This document shows positions 1 to 5,182 of a stretch of 5,182 nt of DNA, piece by piece; positions within the stretch are counted from its first letter, which is position 1, and every line of letters starts with the position of its first letter. A model generated the notes under the pieces. The model saw only the letters and a program-made list of their open reading frames with translations, did no database searches and was not told where the DNA came from. The stretch covers positions 1 through 5,182 of the forward strand of contig CAJASG010000225.1 in NCBI GenBank assembly GCA_903944555.1. The letters are read 5' to 3'. The translations under genes were made by a program, and so were the position numbers. The DNA comes from an uncultured beta proteobacterium (GTDB lineage Bacteria > Pseudomonadota > Gammaproteobacteria > Burkholderiales > Burkholderiaceae_C).

Positions 1-363
1 CGCACCGTTTTCTATTTCTCGGTGGGCACGGCCGTGGTGGGCTCAATCGGCATGCTGTTCACGGACATCACGCCCTGGGCTGCCGTGCGCTGGCAAGACG
101 CGGCGTGGGTGGTGCCTATTGGCATACTGGCCTCACTGGGCCAGTGGTGCATGACCCGCGCCTACCGCAAGGGCGCCACGCTGGTGGTGGCCAGCATGCA
201 GTACTCCGGCATCGTGTTTGCCGTCATCTACAGCTTGCTGCTGTTTGGCGACCACATTGCGCCCATGGGCTGGTTCGGCATTGCCGTGATTGTGGCCAGC
301 GGGGTGCTGGCCACGGTGCTGCGCGCCCGGGCCATGCCCAACACCCCGGCCGAAGAACATTAA
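1..363 (+). CDS. EamA/DMT-family transporter, C-terminal part (5' end outside window)
   Basis: The frame is open from base 1 to a TAA at 361-363, giving 120 residues; the start lies upstream. The visible part has four hydrophobic stretches, at about residues 2-20, 34-52, 59-83 and 92-112. They are linked by short polar loops, as in the second EamA repeat of a ten-helix drug/metabolite transporter. The segment QWCMTRAYRKGATLVVASMQ matches the usual 'Q..MTRAY.KG.' stretch of this superfamily, and the short charged tail ending PAEEH is also typical. Such proteins are inner-membrane permeases for small metabolites; the substrate cannot be read from sequence. The sulfurtransferase gene starts 36 bp downstream on the same strand, so the two may share a transcript. 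The family call is firm, the substrate unknown. Confidence 0.88.
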   Translation, partial: RTVFYFSVGTAVVGSIGMLFTDITPWAAVRWQDAAWVVPIGILASLGQWCMTRAYRKGATLVVASMQYSGIVFAVIYSLLLFGDHIAPMGWFGIAVIVASGVLATVLRARAMPNTPAEEH

Positions 364-399
364 CCCCCTAAACCGCCCGACCCGATTGGAAACCTGCCC

Positions 400-1266
400 A
401 TGAGCACCCCACTGATCTCCGCCCCCCAACTCCAGACCCTGCTGGCCAGCGGCCAACCCTGCATGGTGTTTGACTGCAGTTTTGACCTCACCCAGTCCGA
501 TGCCGGAGCAGCGATGTACGCGCAGGCCCATATCCCCGGTGCGGTCTACGCGCATCTGGACACGGCGCTGAGCGCCAAGGGCGAACAGCAATTGACCGGT
601 GCCGCGTCCGGTGGCCGCCATCCCTTACCCGCGCGGGAGAACTTTGCGGCGTGGCTGCGCAGCGTGGGGTTCGATAACACCATGCAAGCCGTGGTGTATG
701 ACCGCCAAGGGGCCAACTATTGCGGGCGCCTGTGGTGGATGCTGAAATGGGCAGGCCATGACAATGTGGCGGTGCTCGACGGTGGCCTGCAGGCTTGGCA
801 GGCACAAGGCGGTGCGGTCAGTGCGCTGGCCGAGGCCGCGCGTGCGCCGGGCAGCTTCGCGTTGGGCGCCCCGTTGGCCACGCTGGTGGATGTGGCCACC
901 GTGCAGCGAAACCTGGGCCGCCCCAACCAAAGCATTCTGGACGCCCGTGGCGTGCCGCGCTTCAAGGGCGAGGTCGAACCCTTGGACCCCGTGGCCGGTC
1001 ACATTCCCGGCGCACTTAACCGCCCTTTCACACAAAATTTGGGGGGCGATGGCTGCTTCAAACCAGCGGAGGTGCTGCAAGCCGAGTTCAAAGCCTTGTT
1101 GGGCGAACGCGACCCCGCATCCGTGGTGCACCACTGCGGCAGCGGCGTGAGTGCCGTACCCAACATCTTGGCGATGGAAATAGCGGGCCTGGGGCCCACC
1201 GCCCTGTTTGCAGGCAGTTGGAGCGAGTGGTGCAGCAACCCGGCGCGCCCGGTGGCGCAGGGTTAA
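400..1266 (+). CDS. sseA: 3-mercaptopyruvate-type sulfurtransferase (two-domain rhodanese)
   Basis: This complete 288-residue protein is the usual length for tandem-rhodanese sulfurtransferases. The inactive N-terminal rhodanese domain (about 5-140) carries HIPGA at 44-48 and LDGGLQAW at 126-133. The catalytic domain (about 160-285) carries DARGVPRF at 181-188, a second HIPGA at 201-205, the active-site loop HCGSGVSA with nucleophile Cys246, and SWSEW at 273-277. In this family a CG(S/T)GV(T/S) loop marks mercaptopyruvate sulfurtransferases, while thiosulfate enzymes usually have CRKGVT. The likely reaction is therefore sulfur transfer from 3-mercaptopyruvate to a thiol or cyanide acceptor through a Cys246 persulfide, in cysteine catabolism. 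Thiosulfate use is not excluded. The ATG start is supported by GGAAA at 388-392, 7 nt upstream. The gene follows the DMT transporter by 36 bp and ends 4 bp from the convergent binding-protein gene. No signal peptide is seen, so it is cytoplasmic. Confidence 0.92.
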   Translation: MSTPLISAPQLQTLLASGQPCMVFDCSFDLTQSDAGAAMYAQAHIPGAVYAHLDTALSAKGEQQLTGAASGGRHPLPARENFAAWLRSVGFDNTMQAVVYDRQGANYCGRLWWMLKWAGHDNVAVLDGGLQAWQAQGGAVSALAEAARAPGSFALGAPLATLVDVATVQRNLGRPNQSILDARGVPRFKGEVEPLDPVAGHIPGALNRPFTQNLGGDGCFKPAEVLQAEFKALLGERDPASVVHHCGSGVSAVPNILAMEIAGLGPTALFAGSWSEWCSNPARPVAQG

Positions 1267-1270
1267 ATCA

Positions 1271-2431
1271 CTACTTGATCAGTTTGCTCTGTGAGTTGAC
1301 CAAGGTCAGCTCCACAAAGCGTGAGCCACTGGCAGCGCCCTGACCGAAGGACACCTCCATCCCACCCAGGTTGTAGTTGCGCATGGAGTCCAGCGCCGAC
1401 ACCAGCCCGGCACGCGTCAGGGCCTTGCCGGCACGGCGCAAGCCTTCGGTGATTACTTTGGCATTGATATAACCTTCCAGACTCAGGTGCGAAAAGTCCG
1501 TATTCCCGGCAGCGGTCATGGCCTGTTGGTATTCACGTACCAAAGGCAGCGGAGAGTTCGTTGGGAACGGCACCACCTGGGAGATGGAAACGCCGACGCC
1601 GTCCGCCCCCAGGGTACGCACGCTTGACGGAGCTCCCAGCACCGACAAGGCATACACCTGCAAGCCGCGGCGAGTCTTGTTGATGCCTTTGATCACATCA
1701 ATCCCAGGTTTACCTGCCAGCCCCAGCAACACAGCCTCCGGGCTGGTGGCCAGCAATTTCTCAACCGCCGTTGCGGCATCACTCGCATTGTTTTCCACGG
1801 AAACCGCGACCAGTGGTTTCAGTTTGCGGCGACTCATGGCGTCTACGGTTGCCGCTAGCACCTCTTTCCCAAAGGCATTGTTTTGGTAAGCCACGGCAAT
1901 TTTTGTAGTGCCCAGCGTGAACAGGTGTTCCACCTGGCGCTCCACCTCATCGGCGTAGCTGGCGCGCAGATTGAAGGTGCCTTCGGACGCCTTGCCGCGC
2001 ACTGAGCGCGAACCGGTCAACGGCATCAGCACTGGCAACCCGGCTTTTTGCGCGACAGGAATCAAGGCTTCGTTGTTGGGTGTGCCGAAGGTCCCAAACA
2101 GGGCGAATGTGGCATCACCAGCGATAAAGCCTTCCACATTCTCCAATGTCTTTTTGGTGTCGTAAACATCGTCCTTGGTCACCAGCTTGATGGTGCGGCC
2201 GTTGACGCCGCCGCGCGCATTGAGCGCGTCAAAGTAGACCTTGGCCCCCTTGTGCAAGTCTTGACCCAGATCACCCAACGGTCCGGACAAGGCCGTGCTC
2301 TGACCCAGCGTGATGGTGTCAGCAGAAACACCGGGGTCGGCCAGAACCCCAGACGACCACAGGCCCAGGCTCAACAACGCAACAACGGAGATTCCCCGGA
2401 GGTGGATTGGTGGTTTTTTTGAACTGCGCAT
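1271..2431 (-). CDS. ABC transporter periplasmic substrate-binding protein, LivK/branched-chain amino acid type
   Basis: This complete 386-residue protein is of typical size for the Peripl_BP_6 (LivK-like) family. Residues 1-31 form a Sec signal peptide: basic MRSSKKPPIHLR, a hydrophobic core VVALLSLGLW, and a likely cleavage at VLA|DP. No lipobox cysteine is present. The mature start ADTITLGQSTALSGPLGDLG, the segment NARGGVNGRTI (71-81), YQNNAFGKE (182-190) and SLEGYINAKV (317-326) are family landmarks of the two-lobed fold. It would capture an amino acid or another small ligand in the periplasm for an ABC importer; the ligand cannot be deduced. No permease or ATPase gene lies beside it, so it is an orphan within this window. 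The ATG at 2429-2431 is preceded by GGAG (2436-2439), spaced 4 nt. Codons 4-6 include a run of seven A. It is transcribed away from the antiporter gene. Confidence 0.92.
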   Translation of the reverse strand: MRSSKKPPIHLRGISVVALLSLGLWSSGVLADPGVSADTITLGQSTALSGPLGDLGQDLHKGAKVYFDALNARGGVNGRTIKLVTKDDVYDTKKTLENVEGFIAGDATFALFGTFGTPNNEALIPVAQKAGLPVLMPLTGSRSVRGKASEGTFNLRASYADEVERQVEHLFTLGTTKIAVAYQNNAFGKEVLAATVDAMSRRKLKPLVAVSVENNASDAATAVEKLLATSPEAVLLGLAGKPGIDVIKGINKTRRGLQVYALSVLGAPSSVRTLGADGVGVSISQVVPFPTNSPLPLVREYQQAMTAAGNTDFSHLSLEGYINAKVITEGLRRAGKALTRAGLVSALDSMRNYNLGGMEVSFGQGAASGSRFVELTLVNSQSKLIK

Positions 2432-2460
2432 AAGACTCCAGTGTGACGACGCCCGGATGG

Positions 2461-2492
2461 TGCGGCGCTGTTTGCGGCGGAAATAGTGCGGC
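2461..2492. repeat. Three short direct copies of TGCGGC upstream of the divergent promoters
   Basis: TGCGGC occurs at 2461-2466, 2473-2478 and 2487-2492, with starts 12 and 14 bp apart. The third copy forms the loop and first arm base of the adjacent inverted repeat. Spacing close to a helical turn could suit a regulator binding one face of DNA. In GC-rich DNA a 6-mer tripled over 32 bp can also be chance. No known operator is recognised. Confidence 0.25.
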
Positions 2493-2499
2493 TATTTTA
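2481..2499 (-). promoter_or_regulatory. Perfect inverted repeat overlapping a candidate -10 box between divergent genes
   Basis: AAATAG (2481-2486) and CTATTT (2492-2497) are perfect inverted copies around a 5-nt centre. On the minus strand, TAAAAT (complement of 2494-2499) matches the sigma70 -10 consensus at 5 of 6 positions. Transcription from it would begin near 2487, giving a leader of about 55 nt before the binding-protein ATG. No good -35 is seen at standard spacing. On the plus strand TATTTT (2493-2498), with a poor TTTGCG at 2471-2476, could serve the antiporter gene. A dimeric repressor at the palindrome could block one or both promoters. The repeat is seen directly; the regulatory role is inferred. 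Confidence 0.35.
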
Positions 2500-2593
2500 T
2501 GAACCAAGTGCTCCAAAAAACTTACTACCGCGATGCCAGCACACCTGCCAATGGTCAACGTCCAGGCGGCACCCTGCACGCTATCATCATCCG

Positions 2594-4312
2594 GTGCATT
2601 CCAACCTTCTCACACTCCTTCTCCTTCTCACTGCGGCCGTCTTGGCCGTGTCTGCCGCCCGACGACTGAAAGTGCCCAGCATGCTGGCCTATTTGGTCAT
2701 CGGGATTGCGCTGGGGCCCCACGGCCTGGCACTGCTGAGTGAGTCGGCCGCCGTGTCCGACTTTGCCGAGTTTGGCATCGTCTTTCTGATGTTCTCCATT
2801 GGTCTGGAGTTCAGCATCAAGCGCCTGCGCGCCATGCAAAAGCTGGTCTTCGGGTTTGGCTCGGCGCAAATGGCGATCACAGCCCTGGTCACCGGGCTTG
2901 CCACCCACTATGGTTACGGGCAGGACTGGAAAAGCAGCATTGCGGTCGGCTTGGCCATCGCGATGTCGTCCACCGCCATCGTCGCCCGAATGCTGTCGGA
3001 GAGTTTCGATCTGCACTCGCGCTCAGGCCGACAAACCATGGGCGTGCTGTTGTTTCAGGACCTGGCGGTGGTCCCCTGCCTGATCCTGCTGCCCGCGCTG
3101 GCGGCACCCGGGGACGGCTTGCTGTCTGCGCTGTCCCTGGCGGCCGTGCAAGCCACCCTGGTGCTGACCTTGCTGATTTGGTTGGGTCAAAAGTACCTGG
3201 GGCGCGTGTTTGACACGGTGGCCCGGCACCGATCGGATGAATTGCTGGTGCTGTCCACGCTGTGGATCGTGGTGGGGTTGTCCTACCTCACCGCTGTCAG
3301 TGGACTGTCACTGGCGCTGGGGGCATTTGTAGGTGGCATGCTGATTTCGGAGACCATTTACCGCCACCAGGTGGAAGCCGACATTCGGCCCTTTCGGGAC
3401 ATTTTGCTGGGCCTTTTCTTTGTCACCATCGGCATGATGCTGGACCTGCATTTCGTGCTGGCCAATGCCCACAAGCTGCTGCTGGCCGTTGTCTTGCTGA
3501 TTGGTGGCAAAGCGGCCGTCATGCTGCTGATCACCTGGGCCACCAAAACGCCCTTGGTCACGTCTTTGCGCACCGCCGCCCAACTCGCGCAAGCGGGTGA
3601 ATTTGGTTTGGTGTTGATCGAGTTGGCACGACAGCTCAACCTCATCTCACTCGGTGTGTTCCAGATCACCTTGTCGGCCATGCTGATCTCGATGTTTGTG
3701 GCGCCGTTTCTGATTTCCCGCGCAGCCAAACTGTCGGTTGACCTGGGGCGCGGGGACTGGGCCCACAACACCACGGTGCTGCAAGAGGTTGCGGTGCACA
3801 GCATGGATTTGAATCAGCATGTGGTGATCTGCGGCTTTGGCCGCACCGGCGAGCGCATTGCCGAATTTCTGGCGCTGGAAAACATCCCCTTCATTGCGCT
3901 GGATGCGGACCCACAACGCATCGCCCGCGCCAAGGCCCAAGGTCTCAATGTTGTGTTTGGCAATGCGGACCGTCCGGAGGTTTTGCAAGCCGCCGGGCTG
4001 GCGCGGGCACGGGCGGTGGTGATCACTTACCCCGATGTGCACTCGGCCGAGCGCGTCATCCGGATCGTGCACCGCAGCCGACCCGGTATTCCGATTGTGG
4101 TGCGCACGGCCGATGACAAAGACGTGGCCCGCCTCAAGGCCGCCGGCGCCACCGAGGTGATTCCTGAGGTGCTTGAAAGTGGCTTGCTGATCGCCGCCGA
4201 AACCCTGGTGCACGCCGGGGTTCCGATGCGAAAAGCGATTTTGCATGTCCGGTCGGCACGGGCGGCGCGCTACGCCTCATTGCGGGATTACTACGATTCA
4301 CCGAAGAAGTGA
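2594..4312 (+). CDS. Kef-type monovalent cation (K+)/proton antiporter, CPA2 family, with RCK/TrkA-N domain
   Basis: From the GTG at 2594 this is a 572-residue inner-membrane protein, near the length of KefB/KefC. Residues 4-376 form the Na+/H+-exchanger domain with about 12-13 hydrophobic segments. FQDLAVVP (154-161) holds the QD pair characteristic of Kef exchangers; Asp156 is the expected ion-coupling residue. HQVEADIRP (258-266) resembles the HALESDIEP regulatory loop of KefC. AGEFG lies at 334-338. From about 408 an RCK_N Rossmann domain follows: VICGFGRTGE (411-420) is the dinucleotide loop and Asp437 ends the second strand. Arg417 occupies the loop position of a KefC glutathione contact. 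No RCK_C domain is evident. Kef systems release K+ and acidify the cytoplasm under electrophile stress, but no KefF/KefG-like partner is in view, so gating by glutathione adducts is only a possibility. The frame is open upstream to another GTG at 2486, but those 36 residues look non-coding; homology starts at HSNLLTLLLLL. No clear Shine-Dalgarno precedes 2594. Confidence 0.9.
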   Translation: MHSNLLTLLLLLTAAVLAVSAARRLKVPSMLAYLVIGIALGPHGLALLSESAAVSDFAEFGIVFLMFSIGLEFSIKRLRAMQKLVFGFGSAQMAITALVTGLATHYGYGQDWKSSIAVGLAIAMSSTAIVARMLSESFDLHSRSGRQTMGVLLFQDLAVVPCLILLPALAAPGDGLLSALSLAAVQATLVLTLLIWLGQKYLGRVFDTVARHRSDELLVLSTLWIVVGLSYLTAVSGLSLALGAFVGGMLISETIYRHQVEADIRPFRDILLGLFFVTIGMMLDLHFVLANAHKLLLAVVLLIGGKAAVMLLITWATKTPLVTSLRTAAQLAQAGEFGLVLIELARQLNLISLGVFQITLSAMLISMFVAPFLISRAAKLSVDLGRGDWAHNTTVLQEVAVHSMDLNQHVVICGFGRTGERIAEFLALENIPFIALDADPQRIARAKAQGLNVVFGNADRPEVLQAAGLARARAVVITYPDVHSAERVIRIVHRSRPGIPIVVRTADDKDVARLKAAGATEVIPEVLESGLLIAAETLVHAGVPMRKAILHVRSARAARYASLRDYYDSPKK

Positions 4313-4338
4313 AGCCGCTCTAAACCCACAGTGTGACG

Positions 4339-4545
4339 TCAAAAGTCTATCGGCAGCGGCGTGGGCAGCTTGTCATCCAGGTACAGGCTGTATTCTTCCC
4401 AAACGCCTTCGCCGTAATGCTTGTCGCAAAGCGCTTCAATATCGTCGAGTGTGATGAACATGGTGCTGAACATCACATCGTAGAAAAACGGTTGATCGGC
4501 ATCCACCGTGTCACCCTCTTCGACGTGGTAGCCATGGACCCACAC
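4339..4545 (-). CDS. Hypothetical acidic protein, C-terminal part downstream of an in-frame amber codon
   Basis: These 68 residues, from a possible GTG at 4543-4545 to a TGA at 4339-4341, continue the same frame as the 94-residue part at 4549-4833. Only TAG and one CGC codon separate them. The peptide is acidic and aromatic-rich (for example DADQPFFYDVMFSTMF, then GVWEEYSLYLDD), with no membrane segment or recognised motif. Codons are mostly G/C-ending (CTG, GAC, GGC, CCG), so it looks genuinely translated or recently so. No Shine-Dalgarno precedes the GTG, because the upstream bases GCCGGCTAGCGC are GC-rich. Two readings fit. It may be the tail of one protein of about 164 residues broken by a nonsense change, such as TGG or CAG to TAG. 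It may instead be a second small gene translated by coupling to the first. I favour the first. It ends 26 bp from the convergent antiporter stop. Function is unknown. Confidence 0.5.
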   Translation of the reverse strand: MWVHGYHVEEGDTVDADQPFFYDVMFSTMFITLDDIEALCDKHYGEGVWEEYSLYLDDKLPTPLPIDF

Positions 4546-4548
4546 GCG

Positions 4549-4833
4549 CTAGCCGGCGTACTTGGCCTCAAAGGCGGCCTTGCGCTTGAGGTACTCGGCT
4601 TCCTCGTACTCGTCGTCGGTCTTGCGGCGCAGGTAGTAGGCGTTGCCGTGCTGGGGATGCGCTGGGTCCAGCTGCATATCGATCATTTGCCAGTCCATCG
4701 AGACCTGGTTTGCCACGTTGGCCAGTTGCTCGGGCGTGATGTCACCCTCCCAGTGGACCACATCGATACAGCGGGAGGCGCCGACCTCTCCGTCCCAGAT
4801 ACTTGCGCTGTGCTTCATGGTTTTTGCGTTCAT
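4549..4833 (-). CDS. Hypothetical protein, 94 residues, ending at an amber codon that splits a longer frame
   Basis: I do not recognise the family. The ATG at 4831-4833 begins a soluble 94-residue protein with no signal peptide or membrane segment. Residues 10-60 mix Trp, Asp and hydrophobic residues (SIWDGEVGASRCIDVVHWEGDITPEQLANV). Residues 65-94 (YYLRRKTDDEYEEAEYLKRK and onward) are highly charged and probably one long helix. A purine-rich AGAAAG ends about 9 nt before the ATG and may serve as a weak ribosome site; a second ATG five codons later has none. Codons are strongly G/C-ending, which supports real coding. The frame stops at TAG (4549-4551), then continues without another stop for 69 codons, so this is probably the N-terminal part of an interrupted gene. 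It is divergent from the radical SAM gene, 89 bp apart. Confidence 0.6.
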   Translation of the reverse strand: MNAKTMKHSASIWDGEVGASRCIDVVHWEGDITPEQLANVANQVSMDWQMIDMQLDPAHPQHGNAYYLRRKTDDEYEEAEYLKRKAAFEAKYAG

Positions 4834-4922
4834 GCCCGTGTGCTTTCTAATGTTTAAAACAATGGCATAAGTCTACCCCTGTCTAATTGCAGGCAGTCAA
4901 ACACAATTTTTCAGAGCCAAAA
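4834..4922. promoter_or_regulatory. Divergent intergenic region with small palindrome and weak promoter-like boxes
   Basis: These 89 AT-richer bases separate the hypothetical gene (-) and the radical SAM gene (+) and should hold both promoters. On the minus strand, TTGACT (complement of 4895-4900) is a good -35, but the nearest -10-like TAGACT sits at a long 19-bp spacing. On the plus strand, TTGCAG (4887-4892) is a partial -35 without a convincing -10. TGTTT/AAACA forms an 11-bp palindrome at 4851-4861, and GTCTA is repeated at 4871 and 4881, exactly 10 bp apart. None matches a named operator that I know. Confidence 0.3.
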
Positions 4923-5182
4923 ATGAGTCAACACATTCCCATCCGCTACATCAACCCGGTGTTTCGCCCACCGAGTGAGGCGCAGTCTTTGATCCTGCCC
5001 GTGACCAACGGCTGCTCTTGGAACAAGTGCACCTACTGCGAGATGTACACCGAGCCGCAGAAGAAGTTTGCGGTGCGCGATGAGCAGGAAACCCTGGACT
5101 CCATTCGCAAGACGGGCGAGCAGTTCCCCAACCAGATTCAGCGCGTCTTTATGGGCGACGGCGATGCCCTGGTTCTGTCAAC
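4923..5182 (+). CDS. Radical SAM protein, N-terminal part (3' end outside window)
   Basis: The frame is open from ATG 4923 to the window end, giving 86 complete codons. The translation starts MSQHIPIRYINPVFRPPSEA. At residues 29-42 it reads NGCSWNKCTYCEMY, where Cys31, Cys36 and Cys39 would bind the 4Fe-4S cluster that cleaves S-adenosylmethionine. The cysteine spacing is C-x4-C-x2-C, one residue longer than the classic C-x3-C-x2-C. The aromatic residue before the last cysteine is typical of the superfamily. Later, FMGDGDALVL (residues 76-85) occupies the usual place of the SAM-binding GGE-like segment after the first strand-helix unit. The style resembles COG1032-like Fe-S oxidoreductases; the substrate is unknown. 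A weak AGAG at 4913-4916 lies 6 nt before the ATG. The superfamily call is confident even from this fragment, but subfamily and length are not visible. Confidence 0.88.
   Translation, partial: MSQHIPIRYINPVFRPPSEAQSLILPVTNGCSWNKCTYCEMYTEPQKKFAVRDEQETLDSIRKTGEQFPNQIQRVFMGDGDALVLS

Noticed and set aside
133..621. A 162-codon minus-strand frame across the transporter/sulfurtransferase junction
   Set aside because: It overlaps two well-supported plus-strand genes, and its low-complexity Gly/His/Gln composition is typical of antisense shadows.
2414..2420. Run of seven A on the minus strand in codons 4-6 of the binding protein, as a slippage or phase-variation tract
   Set aside because: Seven bases is short for phase variation, and the run encodes ordinary Lys residues of a signal peptide. 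There is no alternative-frame product of interest.
2048..2422. A 124-codon plus-strand frame opposite the start of the binding-protein gene
   Set aside because: It is antisense to the signal peptide and first lobe of a clear LivK-type protein and has no recognisable motif.
2486..2593. N-terminal extension of the antiporter from a GTG at 2486
   Set aside because: The 36 extra residues are polar, His/Pro/Arg-rich and unlike any membrane leader. The GTG lies inside the inverted repeat, and family homology begins at the GTG at 2594.
3647..4246. A 199-codon minus-strand frame inside the antiporter gene
   Set aside because: It lies wholly antisense to the strongly conserved RCK domain region; its sequence is rich in His, Gly and Gln and has no family features.
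4314..4360. GCCGCT/AGCGGC inverted repeat after the antiporter stop, as a terminator
   Set aside because: The arms are only 6 bp with a 35-nt loop, lack a T-run, and the right arm lies inside the opposite gene. This is probably chance.
4333..4857. A 174-codon plus-strand frame antisense to the interrupted hypothetical gene
   Set aside because: It is codon-aligned antisense, kept open because TTA, CTA and TCA codons are rare in the GC-rich gene opposite. Its His/Val-rich composition is that of a shadow, while the minus strand has normal protein character and codon use.

Overview
The window is GC-rich, with mostly G/C-ending codons. Its gene families (a DMT permease next to a mercaptopyruvate-type sulfurtransferase, a LivK-type binding protein, a Kef-type antiporter) fit a betaproteobacterium, probably Burkholderiales of the Comamonadaceae kind. 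That placement is an impression from protein style, not a search result. No phage, transposon, CRISPR, tRNA or rRNA signal is visible, and the content looks chromosomal.

Layout, left to right. (1) At 1-363 (+) is the C-terminal part of an EamA/DMT-family membrane transporter, cut by the window edge. (2) At 400-1266 (+) is a complete two-domain sulfurtransferase with a CGSGVS active-site loop, 36 bp behind the transporter and probably co-transcribed with it. (3) At 1271-2431 (-) is a periplasmic branched-chain amino-acid-type ABC substrate-binding protein. It converges on the sulfurtransferase with only 4 bp between the stops. (4) At 2432-2593 is a divergent control region with a perfect 6-bp inverted repeat overlapping a candidate -10 box and three copies of TGCGGC. 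(5) At 2594-4312 (+) is a Kef-type monovalent cation/proton antiporter with a membrane domain and a C-terminal RCK/TrkA-N domain; its start is most likely GTG. (6) At 4339-4833 (-) is an unrecognised acidic protein whose reading frame is split by one in-frame amber codon at 4549-4551. Both halves look coding and share one frame. (7) At 4834-4922 is a short divergent intergenic region. (8) At 4923-5182 (+) is the N-terminus of a radical SAM protein with a C-x4-C-x2-C cluster motif, cut by the right edge.

The genes do not form one pathway. The transporter/sulfurtransferase pair, the solitary binding protein, the antiporter, the broken small gene and the radical SAM gene look like separate housekeeping or accessory units in alternating orientation. 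I see no convincing new multi-gene system. The most unusual item is the amber-interrupted reading frame. The next is the palindrome between the binding protein and the antiporter.
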